From Gammaproteobacteria bacterium (lineage in GTDB: Bacteria; Pseudomonadota; Gammaproteobacteria; Chromatiales; Chromatiaceae), in contig SBFV01000184.1 of assembly GCA_006227775.1 (NCBI GenBank), positions 1-5,172 on the forward strand: DNA of 5,172 nt. Reading direction: 5' to 3'. The notes beneath the pieces are model-generated. The model did not search any database, had not been told where the DNA came from, and saw nothing but the letters and a program-made list of their open reading frames with translations. The position numbers and the translations under genes were made by a program. Positions 1 to 5,172 of this stretch are shown here, piece by piece (position 1 is the first letter of the stretch; each line of letters starts with the position of its first letter).

Positions 1-153
1 GGCGCTGACGGCGATATTCGCCTCCTTCAACTTGCGGATCACCTCCCCCTCCCAAACCCGCTCCTCCCCCTCCACCCGCGAGAAGACCAACTCATCCCCC
101 CGCGCCTCGACGCCGATCACATCCCCCGGTGCTGCGAACCATGGCGCACTCAA
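1..153 (-). pseudogene. 3' part of an AbrB/SpoVT-like (antitoxin-type) protein, 5' end apparently missing
   Basis: The minus strand is open from about 222 to the left edge and continues out of the window. Its translation from about 132 downward contains PGDVIGVEARGDELVFSRV followed by an acidic and basic tail (EGEERVWEGEVIRKLKEAN). In AbrB/MazE/SpoVT swapped-hairpin antitoxins, the GD-V-x-V-E segment followed by a strand forms the second half of the DNA-binding domain. The expected first half (a strand, then LP-x-x-VR-x-x-L-x-L) is not present upstream: the frame reads LSAPWFAAPGD and then runs back to a stop at 223-225. No ATG lies in frame; TTG at 151-153 is the only modest start. I read this as a 5'-truncated antitoxin gene. 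An unrelated short protein is possible. The family call rests on a short match, so confidence is low; coding strand and frame are more certain. Confidence 0.42.
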
Positions 154-358
154 TCGAAAAGCCTGCCGGAGTGTAGCTCTGCAAGCAGGTTTTCTGACTA
201 GACTGGTCGCCGAAAACAGGCATCAAACTCGTCTGCTTTCCGGGGCCAGTTCAATTCCCGAATCCGGCATCGAACCCGCGTCCGTTGCCCCAACCAAAAG
301 CACGCCCATTGACACCCATTTCAGCGGGGGCGGCCCAGCGTGCAGCGAATAGCGACCT
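154..358. other. Gap with no recognisable gene between the left fragment and the Fic control region
   Basis: About 200 bases, visibly less GC-rich than the flanks. Short open frames exist on both strands, but none has a recognisable protein pattern, a ribosome binding site or consistent third-position bias. A 6-bp inverted match (GTTTTC at 189-194, GAAAAC at 213-218) is too short to interpret. It may be a remnant of older insertions. Confidence 0.4.
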
Positions 359-361
359 CTA

Positions 362-382
362 TCACCGCACAATATGCGGTGA
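362..382. promoter_or_regulatory. Operator-like palindrome 1 upstream of the Fic gene
   Basis: A perfect 8-bp inverted repeat: TCACCGCA at 362-369 and TGCGGTGA at 375-382, separated by 5 nt. Its half-site, read outward as TGCGGTGAWW, reappears with one changed base in palindrome 2. The right half-site lies 6 bp upstream of the proposed -35 hexamer, so a bound protein could contact or block RNA polymerase. No transcription factor can be named from the sequence. The winged-helix C-terminus of the Fic protein is a reasonable candidate for autoregulation, but this is inference. Confidence 0.6.
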
Positions 383-387
383 ATAAC

Positions 388-416
388 TTGCGCTTGCGGA
401 GAATGCGCCCCATAAT
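388..416 (+). promoter_or_regulatory. Predicted sigma70-type promoter of the Fic gene
   Basis: A -35-like TTGCGC (388-393, three of six consensus bases, all in the TTG core) and a -10-like CATAAT (411-416, five of six) are separated by exactly 17 bp. A start site 6-8 bases past the -10 falls at 422-424, which coincides with the A of the Fic ATG at 423. The -10 lies between the arms of palindrome 2, and the -35 lies between the two palindromes, a typical repression geometry. Confidence 0.5.
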
Positions 417-423
417 CTCCGCA
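395..423. promoter_or_regulatory. Operator-like palindrome 2, overlapping the Fic start codon
   Basis: A perfect 8-bp inverted repeat: TGCGGAGA at 395-402 and TCTCCGCA at 416-423, with a 13-nt spacer that holds most of the -10 element. The right arm ends on the A of the Fic ATG. The left half-site TGCGGAGAAT begins exactly 20 bp after TGCGGTGAAT of palindrome 1, about two helical turns, so both could be read from the same face of the DNA. The arms could also pair in RNA, but only if transcription starts well upstream of the predicted site. Confidence 0.6.
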
Positions 424-1562
424 TGAATAGCGGCGATTACAATTACATCTGGCAGGCCAGTGACTGGCCGTACTGGCGCTTCGACCTGGCGGCACTCGCT
501 GGGCCCATGGCCGAGGTGAGTCGTGCCCAAGGGCTCTTGATGGGGCGTCTCGCCGACGTGGGCATGGTGCTGCGCGATCAGGCGAGCCTGGCCACGCTGA
601 CCGAGGACGTGGTCAAGACCAGCGAGATCGAGGGTGAGCAACTCAACGTCGACTCCGTGCGCTCGTCCATCGCGCGCCGCTTGGGCGTAGACATTGGCGC
701 CTTGGCCCCTGTGGATCGCCACGTCGAAGGCGTGGTCGAGATGGTGCTCGACGCCACCGCCAACTGTGATGCACGGGTGTCGCGGGAGCGGCTGTTCGGC
801 TGGCATGCCGCGCTGTTTCCCACCGGCTACTCCGGCCTGGCCAAGATCAAGGTTGGCGGCTGGCGCGACGATGCCAATGGGCCTATGCAAGTGGTGTCAG
901 GCCCCATCGGCCGCCAGCGGGTGCATTTCGAGGCGCCGCCCGCTGATCGTCTAGCGTTCGAAACCAGCCGTTTCCTCGACTGGCTGAATGGTCCATCAAG
1001 CGAACCACCACTGCTTAAGGCCGGCCTTGGTCACCTTTGGTTTATCACCTTGCATCCGTTCGATGACGGCAATGGCCGTATTGCCCGGGCCATCGGCGAT
1101 CTACTGCTGGCGCGCGCCGATGGTAGCCCGCAACGCTTCTACAGCTTGTCCGCGCAGATCCAGCGCGAACGCAAGGCCTACTACGATATCCTGGAGCGAA
1201 GCCAGAAACGGTCGCTGGACGTCACCGAGTGGCTCGCATGGTTCCTCGACACACTCCATCACGCAGTCGACCAGGCCCAGCACACGCTCGACGCCGTGCT
1301 GAGCAAGGCGCGGTTCTGGCAGCGCTGGGCGAGCATGCCATTCAATGAGCGACAGTTGAAGTTGCTGAACAAGCTGCTTGATGGTTTCGACGGCAAACTC
1401 ACCAGCAGCAAGTGGGCAGCCATTGCTAAGTGCTCGCCGGATACTGCTCTGCGCGACATCAACGCTTTGCTGGCGCGGGGTGTGCTGCGGAAAATGGCTG
1501 CGGGTGGGCGCAGCACAAGCTATGTGTTGGATGGACCTCCAGCGGGGAAGGCGCATGAATGA
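423..1562 (+). CDS. Fic family protein with DUF4172 N-terminal domain (predicted protein AMPylase, class II)
   Basis: A cytosolic Fic enzyme, expected to transfer AMP from ATP to a hydroxyl side chain of a target protein; the target cannot be read from sequence. Residues about 8-82 form the DUF4172 helical region. It includes TSEIEG at 66-71, which fits the (S/T)xxxE(G/N) inhibitory helix, here N-terminal to the Fic core, so this is a class II, self-inhibited Fic. The flap lies around residues 141-165 (GGWRDD, MQVVSG). The catalytic motif HPFDDGNGRIAR spans residues 211-222 and is complete: His211, Asp215, Asn217, Arg219, Arg222. Residues about 312-370 look like a winged helix. The ATG at 423 gives the full N-terminal domain; no Shine-Dalgarno sequence is close to it, in keeping with a leaderless mRNA. 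Codons are more mixed, with more A/T third bases, than in rtcB and polX, suggesting acquisition. No separate antitoxin gene is adjacent. Confidence 0.95.
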   Translation: MNSGDYNYIWQASDWPYWRFDLAALAGPMAEVSRAQGLLMGRLADVGMVLRDQASLATLTEDVVKTSEIEGEQLNVDSVRSSIARRLGVDIGALAPVDRHVEGVVEMVLDATANCDARVSRERLFGWHAALFPTGYSGLAKIKVGGWRDDANGPMQVVSGPIGRQRVHFEAPPADRLAFETSRFLDWLNGPSSEPPLLKAGLGHLWFITLHPFDDGNGRIARAIGDLLLARADGSPQRFYSLSAQIQRERKAYYDILERSQKRSLDVTEWLAWFLDTLHHAVDQAQHTLDAVLSKARFWQRWASMPFNERQLKLLNKLLDGFDGKLTSSKWAAIAKCSPDTALRDINALLARGVLRKMAAGGRSTSYVLDGPPAGKAHE

Positions 1563-1599
1563 AGATGGCAGCAACGTCTTGATTTTGGCGCTTCCCCGC
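1542..1599. repeat. 9-bp inverted repeat spanning the Fic stop codon
   Basis: GCGGGGAAG at 1542-1550 and CTTCCCCGC at 1591-1599 are perfect reverse complements around a 40-nt spacer that contains the Fic stop (1560-1562). Inside the arms, GCGC (1551-1554) can also pair with the GGCG/GCGC run at 1587-1591 if one base shifts. In RNA this would make a long stem-loop at the 3' end of the Fic message. There is no T-run directly after it, so it is not a standard intrinsic terminator. It could be a stabilising 3' structure or a boundary of the imported segment. Confidence 0.5.
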
Positions 1600-1603
1600 G
1601 CCT

Positions 1604-1684
1604 GTCGGCACCGCGGTTCGGGCAGACCAGGGGCAGGGACGCGAACAGGCGTGCGAGCAGCATGGGGAGAGGGGGGCTGAACGG
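1604..1684 (-). pseudogene. Possible remnant of an IS91-family transposase (C-terminal zinc-motif region)
   Basis: On the minus strand a short frame, closed upstream by TAA at 1685-1687, reads MLLARLFASLPLVCPNRGAD from 1663 to 1604. I recall the pattern LLARxFxxxPLxCPxCGxxMRxIAFIT from the C-terminal zinc-binding region of some IS91-type transposases. Here the second cysteine of CPxC is replaced by arginine. The likeness stops after GAD, where the family continues MRIIAFIT but this frame becomes RRGEAPKSRR. Only about 20 residues match, from memory, so chance is possible. If real, it is a decayed fragment with no function. Confidence 0.33.
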
Positions 1685-1689
1685 TTACC

Positions 1690-1706
1690 CTCCGAGAACC
1701 TCGGAG
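1690..1706. repeat. Tight 7-bp hairpin between gene remnants
   Basis: CTCCGAG (1690-1696), loop AAC, CTCGGAG (1700-1706): a perfect stem with a 3-nt loop. There is no T-tract on either strand. It sits directly before the well-behaved coding stretch that begins near 1709, so it may mark a junction, the stem of a lost element, or nothing. Confidence 0.4.
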
Positions 1707-1708
1707 AT

Positions 1709-1867
1709 GTGCGCCTTCGACCGCTGCCCGAACGGCTGCTCGTGCTCGGTCTGGTGGCGCACGACGTTAAGGGCCAGGATGCGCGCTCGCGCTACATCTT
1801 CCTCCCCGAAGGCGACGCCGTGCGGGCGGGGCTGCGTCTGGCGGCCCCAGTGATCCGGCCAGCATGA
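1709..1867 (+). pseudogene. 3' end of an unrecognised gene, 5' part missing
   Basis: In this frame the sequence translates to a well-formed protein tail of about 52 residues ending in TGA at 1865-1867, including LPERLLVLGLVAHDVKGQD and SRYIFLPEGDAVRAGLRL. Third positions are strongly G/C and the alternation of hydrophobic and charged residues looks like real beta-rich protein. The frame is open back to a stop at 1580-1582, but the upstream part (rich in Gln, Glu, Gly and Arg) looks non-coding and contains no ATG. The GTG at 1709-1711 has GGAG only two bases upstream, too close for a good ribosome binding site. I do not recognise the family. It is most likely the stranded C-terminus of a disrupted gene; a small intact gene starting at GTG is the alternative. 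Confidence 0.4.
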
Positions 1868-1908
1868 GATCCACTGGCCAGCGGTGGCGGAGCTGGGTGC
1901 TGGCGCCG

Positions 1909-1925
1909 GGGCGGGGAACCCGCCC
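1909..1925 (-). terminator. GC hairpin directly after polX, possible transcription end
   Basis: Immediately past the polX stop codon, the minus strand reads GGGCGGG, TTC loop, CCCGCCC: a perfect 7-bp all-GC stem (1925-1909). No U-run follows (the next bases are CGGCGCC), so it is not a canonical intrinsic terminator. Its position at the end of the rtcB-polX pair still suggests a role in ending or protecting the transcript. Confidence 0.4.
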
Positions 1926-3668
1926 TCAGGCGTGAAAGGTCCGCCGCAGCAGGGGTAGCAGGTCCTTGAGCGGTCGGCTATTGAGCACGTCGCCCTTGGT
2001 CAGCCAGCCGCGGCGGGCCTGGGCGATGCCATAACACAGGTCGTCCAGGTCCTGGATACCGTGGGCGTCGGAGGCGATGCTGATCAGCACGCCCTCCTCC
2101 CGGGCCATCTGGCAGTGGACGTCGCTGAGGTCGAGGCGCTCGGGGTGGGCGTTGAGCTCCAGGTAACAGCCCCGGTCGCGGGCCTGGCGGATGACGCGGG
2201 TCATGTCGATGTCGTAGGGCTCGCGCTCGGCGATCAACCGCCCGGTGGGGTGGGAGAGGATGGTGAAGTAGGGGTGATCCATGGCCTTGAGGACGCGCCG
2301 GGTCTGGTCGGCGCGGCTGAGGTGGAACTGGCTGTGCACCCCGGCGACCACCAGGTCGAGCTGACCCAGGACCGGGTCCGGCAGGTCCAGGCCGCCGTCC
2401 GGGAGGATGTCCACCTCGATGCCCTTGAGCACGCGGAAGGCCACCCCCTCGCTGGCCAGGCGCTCGTTCAGCCGGTCGATGGCCGCCATCTGTTCGAGCA
2501 GGCGCCGGCTGTCCAGGCCGTGGGCCATGGTCAGGCGCTTGGAGTGGTCGGTGATGGCCAGGTAGTCGCGCCCCCGCTGCCGGGCGGCGGCCACCATCTC
2601 CGCCAGGCTGGCATGGCCGTCGGTGGCGTTGGTGTGGCAGTGCAGGTCGCCGCGCAGGTCGTCCAGGGTCACCAGTTCCGGCAGCAGACCCCGGCGCGCG
2701 GCCTCGATCTCCCCCCGGTTCTCCCGCAACTCGGGCGGGATGTAGGGCAGACCCAGGGCGGCGTAGACCGACGCCTCCGTCTCTCCCGCCAGCCGTTGGC
2801 GCCCGCGGAAGACCCCGTATTCGTTGACCTTGAGCCCCTGGGCGCGGGCCAGGGTGCGCAGGGCGATGTTGTGGGCCTTGCTGCCGGTGAAATAGTGCAG
2901 GGCGGCGCCGAAGCACTCCACCGCGACCGCACGCAGGTCCACCTGCAGGCCGGCGCGCAAGATGACCGTCGCCCGGGTATCCCCCGCCTCCAGGACCTGG
3001 ACTACTTCCTCGTAATCCCGCAGCCGGGCGATGGCGGCGGCGGGCTGGCGGGCGGTGACCAGGATGTCCAGATCGCCGACCGTCTCCCGGCCGCGCCGGT
3101 AACTGCCGGCGACGACCACCCGGTCGACGCCCGGGGTCTGGCGCAGCCAGGCCACCAGGGGCTCGGCGTAGCGGGCGGCGCTGGCCAGCTTGAAGCGGGG
3201 TTCGGAGGTGAAATGGGTCTCCAGGGCGGTGCGCAGGGCGGCCTCGGTCTTGGGCCCGAAGCCGGGCAGGTCGCGCAGGCGCCCGTCCTTGGCGGCCCGG
3301 TAGAGCTGCTCCGGGGTGTGGATGTCCAGGTCATAGTGCAGGGCATGGACCCGCTTGGGACCCAGGCCGGGCAGGCGCAGCAGTTCGGGCAGGTCGGCCG
3401 GCAGCTCCCGCTCCAGCTTCTTCAGGGCCTGGCAGGTGCCGGTGTGGACCACCTCGGCGATCTTGGCGGCCAGGGCCGTGCCGATGCCGGGCAGGTCGGT
3501 GAGGTCGGCCCCCGCTGCCAGCAGTTGGGCGGCCTCCTGACCAAGACCGCGCAGCTCCCGCGCCCCGTTGCGGTAGGCGCGGACGCGGAAGGCGTTTTCC
3601 CCCTGGATCTCCAGCAGATCGGCGATCTGGTCGAAGACCTGGGCGATATCCTCGTTGTGGATCGGCAT
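1926..3668 (-). CDS. polX: DNA polymerase/3'-5' exonuclease PolX (family X polymerase with PHP domain)
   Basis: A repair DNA polymerase of the bacterial PolX type, filling short gaps and trimming 3' ends, probably in base excision repair. The N-terminal region (residues about 4-45) matches the pol-beta 8-kDa-like domain. Helix-hairpin-helix motifs are seen at LPGIG 59-63, LPGLG 99-103 and LPGFG 134-138. The nucleotidyltransferase site is complete: GSYRRG 188-193, Asp199 and Asp201 in DLD, and the third acid Asp244. The C-terminal PHP nuclease domain keeps its presumed metal ligands: His343, His345, Asp350, His375, Glu418, His445, His473, Asp534 and His536. Family members of this layout are about 570-580 aa, so this is full length. 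The ATG at 3666-3668 has GGAG 10 nt upstream. It lies 51 nt after rtcB on the same strand and is probably co-transcribed with it. Confidence 0.96.
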   Translation of the reverse strand: MPIHNEDIAQVFDQIADLLEIQGENAFRVRAYRNGARELRGLGQEAAQLLAAGADLTDLPGIGTALAAKIAEVVHTGTCQALKKLERELPADLPELLRLPGLGPKRVHALHYDLDIHTPEQLYRAAKDGRLRDLPGFGPKTEAALRTALETHFTSEPRFKLASAARYAEPLVAWLRQTPGVDRVVVAGSYRRGRETVGDLDILVTARQPAAAIARLRDYEEVVQVLEAGDTRATVILRAGLQVDLRAVAVECFGAALHYFTGSKAHNIALRTLARAQGLKVNEYGVFRGRQRLAGETEASVYAALGLPYIPPELRENRGEIEAARRGLLPELVTLDDLRGDLHCHTNATDGHASLAEMVAAARQRGRDYLAITDHSKRLTMAHGLDSRRLLEQMAAIDRLNERLASEGVAFRVLKGIEVDILPDGGLDLPDPVLGQLDLVVAGVHSQFHLSRADQTRRVLKAMDHPYFTILSHPTGRLIAEREPYDIDMTRVIRQARDRGCYLELNAHPERLDLSDVHCQMAREEGVLISIASDAHGIQDLDDLCYGIAQARRGWLTKGDVLNSRPLKDLLPLLRRTFHA

Positions 3669-3678
3669 CGACTTTGAA

Positions 3679-3682
3679 CTCC
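3679..3682 (-). promoter_or_regulatory. Ribosome binding site of polX
   Basis: GGAG on the minus strand, 10 nt before the polX ATG, supports that start. The spacing is slightly long. An ATG overlapping this site (ATGGAG) opens a different frame inside polX that lacks family similarity and is not a gene. Confidence 0.5.
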
Positions 3683-3719
3683 ATCAGCACCGCTGGGAGG
3701 AAGGGCCGGGCTCCGTGCA

Positions 3720-5147
3720 TCATCCCTTGATGCACACCAGAGGCTCCAGCCGCGCCACCAGTTTGGCCAGGCCGGCGCGATCGGTGGCGGTGACCACCTC
3801 GCTGACGTCCTTGTAGGCGCCGGGGGCCTCCTCGGCCATGCCGCGCGGCGAGGGGCTGCGCACCAGGATGCCGCGGCTGGCCAGTTCGTTCTGGACCGCC
3901 CGCCCCTGCCAGCGGCGGGTGGCGGCGTGGCGGCTCATGGCGCGGCCGGCGCCATGGCAGGCGGAGTTGAAGGCCAGTTCCTGGCTTTGCCGGGTGCCCG
4001 CCAGGACGTAGGAGGCGGTACCCATGGTGCCGCCGATCAGCACCGGCTGGCCGGCGGCGCGCAGCTCGGCGGGCAAGTCGGGGTGGCCGGGGCCGAAGGC
4101 GCGGGTGGCGCCCTTGCGGTGGACATAGAGCTGGCGCTTATGGCCGTCGACGACATGCGTCTCCTGTTTGCAGGTGTTGTGGGAGACATCGTAGAGCAGG
4201 CGCAGGTCCGCCCCCAGGATGTCGCGGAAGACCTGGCGCGCCAGGTGGGTGATGATCTGGCGGTTGGCCAAGGCGCAGTTGATGCCGGCGCGCATGGCGC
4301 CGAGGTAGGCGCGGCCCAGGTCGGAGTTGAGGGGGGCGCAGGCCAGTTCCCGGTCCGGCAGATGGATACCGTGCTGGCTGGCGGCCAGGGCCATGCGCTT
4401 GAGGTAGTCGGTACCGATCTGGTGCCCCAGGCCGCGGGAGCCGCAGTGGATGCTGACCACCACCGCCCCCCGCTCCAGGCCGTAAGCGGCGGCGATGGCC
4501 GGGTCGTGGATGGCCGTCACCTCCTGCACCTCCAGGTAGTGGTTGCCGGAGCCCAGGGTGCCCATCTCGTCACGCTGGCGGCGCTTGGCCTGGTCGGAGA
4601 CCTGCTTGGGATCGGCCCCCGCCATGCGGCCCTGTTCCTCGATGCGGCTCAGGTCCTCCGGCCGGCCGTAGCCGCGGCCCACCGCCCAGCTCGCCCCGCC
4701 GGCGAGCATGGCGTCCATCTCCCGCTCGTCGAGGCGGATGGCGCCGGTGCTGCCCAGCCCTACCGGGACGCGGTAGTAGAGGGCGTCGGCCAGTTCTTGC
4801 TGCACCGCCAGGATGGCGGCCCGGTCCAGGCCGGTGTGCAGGGTGCGCACCCCGCAGGAGATGTCGAAGCCCACCCCGCCGCCGGAGACCACGCCGCCCT
4901 CGTCGGGATCGAAGGCCGCCACCCCGCCGATGGGGAAGCCGTAGCCCCAGTGGATGTCGGGCATGGCCATGGATGGGCCGACAATGCCGGGGAGGGTGGC
5001 GACGTTACGGACCTGTTCGAGGGCCTGCTCGCGACGCAGCACCTCCATCATCGCGGCGCTGGCGAAGATCAGGCCCTCGGTGCGCATCGCCCCCTCGCGG
5101 GGGATCCGCCAGCGCCAGGCGTCGATCTGCTGGACTTTAATTGACAT
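3720..5147 (-). CDS. rtcB: RNA-splicing ligase RtcB (3'-phosphate/5'-hydroxyl RNA ligase)
   Basis: GTP- and Mn2+-dependent ligase that guanylylates an RNA 3'-phosphate and joins it to a 5'-OH, used in RNA repair and, in some organisms, tRNA splicing. The active site is complete: Asp95 and Cys98 (GFDISCG), His203 (GSGNH), His234 (SIHCGSRG), His323 (DVSHN) and the guanylylated His398 (CHGAGR). The first four fall at the same residue numbers as in the archaeal prototype as I recall it. The protein ends in the usual IKG. The start is firm: an in-frame TGA lies at 5154-5156, the ATG at 5147 is the first available, and the IPREGAMR segment follows at residues 15-22 as in the family. No clear Shine-Dalgarno sequence is present, and an upstream frame overlaps the start by 11 nt, which suggests translational coupling. 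polX follows after 51 nt. Confidence 0.97.
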   Translation of the reverse strand: MSIKVQQIDAWRWRIPREGAMRTEGLIFASAAMMEVLRREQALEQVRNVATLPGIVGPSMAMPDIHWGYGFPIGGVAAFDPDEGGVVSGGGVGFDISCGVRTLHTGLDRAAILAVQQELADALYYRVPVGLGSTGAIRLDEREMDAMLAGGASWAVGRGYGRPEDLSRIEEQGRMAGADPKQVSDQAKRRQRDEMGTLGSGNHYLEVQEVTAIHDPAIAAAYGLERGAVVVSIHCGSRGLGHQIGTDYLKRMALAASQHGIHLPDRELACAPLNSDLGRAYLGAMRAGINCALANRQIITHLARQVFRDILGADLRLLYDVSHNTCKQETHVVDGHKRQLYVHRKGATRAFGPGHPDLPAELRAAGQPVLIGGTMGTASYVLAGTRQSQELAFNSACHGAGRAMSRHAATRRWQGRAVQNELASRGILVRSPSPRGMAEEAPGAYKDVSEVVTATDRAGLAKLVARLEPLVCIKG

Positions 5148-5172
5148 CGAAATTCAGGGATTCGACGCCGAA
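5137..5172 (-). CDS. Possible 3' end of an upstream operon gene overlapping rtcB (archease?)
   Basis: Entering from the right edge, one minus-strand frame reads FGVESLNFDVN and stops at TAA (5139-5137), 11 nt inside rtcB. Twelve codons are too few to prove coding. An overlap with the missing rtcB ribosome binding site fits translational coupling. Archease, the RtcB activator, is often encoded next to rtcB and tends to end in a beta strand near DV, which this tail loosely resembles. The identity is a guess. Confidence 0.3.
   Translation of the reverse strand, partial: FGVESLNFDVN

Noticed and set aside
240..300. GTTCAATTCCC and GGTTCGATGCC strings resembling tRNA T-arms
   Set aside because: The flanking 5-bp T-stems do not pair and no acceptor, D or anticodon arms can be drawn.
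32..352. A 106-codon plus-strand frame at the left edge
   Set aside because: It lies partly antisense to the antitoxin-like fragment, is rich in Ser/Pro/Thr without any motif, and has no ribosome binding site.
321..890. A 189-codon minus-strand frame opposite the Fic gene
   Set aside because: Antisense to the conserved DUF4172 region of a clearly intact gene, with no domain of its own.
1555..1680. Small frame starting at the ATG that overlaps the Fic end (MNEDGSN...)
   Set aside because: Despite GGGGAAGG upstream, it soon becomes Arg/Gly-rich with no recognisable pattern and ends after 41 residues; probably chance.
1662..1853. Cysteine-containing 63-codon frame
   Set aside because: It is out of frame with the convincing protein tail that ends at 1867 and shows no regular cysteine motif.
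2061..3677. A 538-codon open frame antisense to polX
   Set aside because: It mirrors polX in a high-GC sequence and has repetitive Gly/Val/Gln/Asp composition with no domain. polX has every catalytic residue, so this is a shadow.
3927..5144. A 405-codon open frame antisense to rtcB
   Set aside because: Shadow of a complete rtcB, caused by G/C third-position bias; low-complexity Ala/Gly/Val composition.

Overview
The window reads as a high-GC proteobacterial chromosome. A purple sulfur or related gammaproteobacterium (Chromatiaceae-like) is my best guess, made from codon usage and gene families only. It holds three intact genes in two blocks.

Left block, 1-1867, is an accessory and scarred region. 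On the minus strand at the left edge is a coding-looking fragment that resembles the second half of an AbrB/SpoVT-type DNA-binding domain, with the first half missing. After about 200 bases of unexplained sequence comes a compact control region at 361-423. It contains two perfect 8-bp inverted repeats made of four copies of one half-site (TGCGGWGAWT) wrapped around a sigma70-like promoter. This drives a class II Fic protein (DUF4172 N-terminus, Fic core, C-terminal winged helix; 423-1562). The promoter predicts a transcript that starts at or within a base of the ATG. Past the Fic gene are a 9-bp inverted repeat that spans its stop codon, a short stretch resembling a piece of IS91-family transposase, and the 3' end of an unrecognised gene without its 5' part. 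The picture is a single Fic module set among gene remnants.

Right block, 1909-5172, is minus strand and looks like ordinary backbone with very strong G/C third-position bias. rtcB (RNA-splicing ligase, 475 aa) is followed after 51 nt by polX (family X DNA polymerase with a PHP nuclease domain, 580 aa), then a GC-rich hairpin just past the polX stop. A reading frame entering from the right edge ends 11 nt inside rtcB, so rtcB probably belongs to a longer operon, perhaps with its activator archease. All expected catalytic residues are present in both enzymes. The two may share a role in dealing with abnormal 3' ends of RNA or DNA, but that is inference.

No CRISPR array, rRNA, tRNA or intact insertion sequence was seen. 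The most original signal is the four-half-site operator overlapping the Fic start codon.
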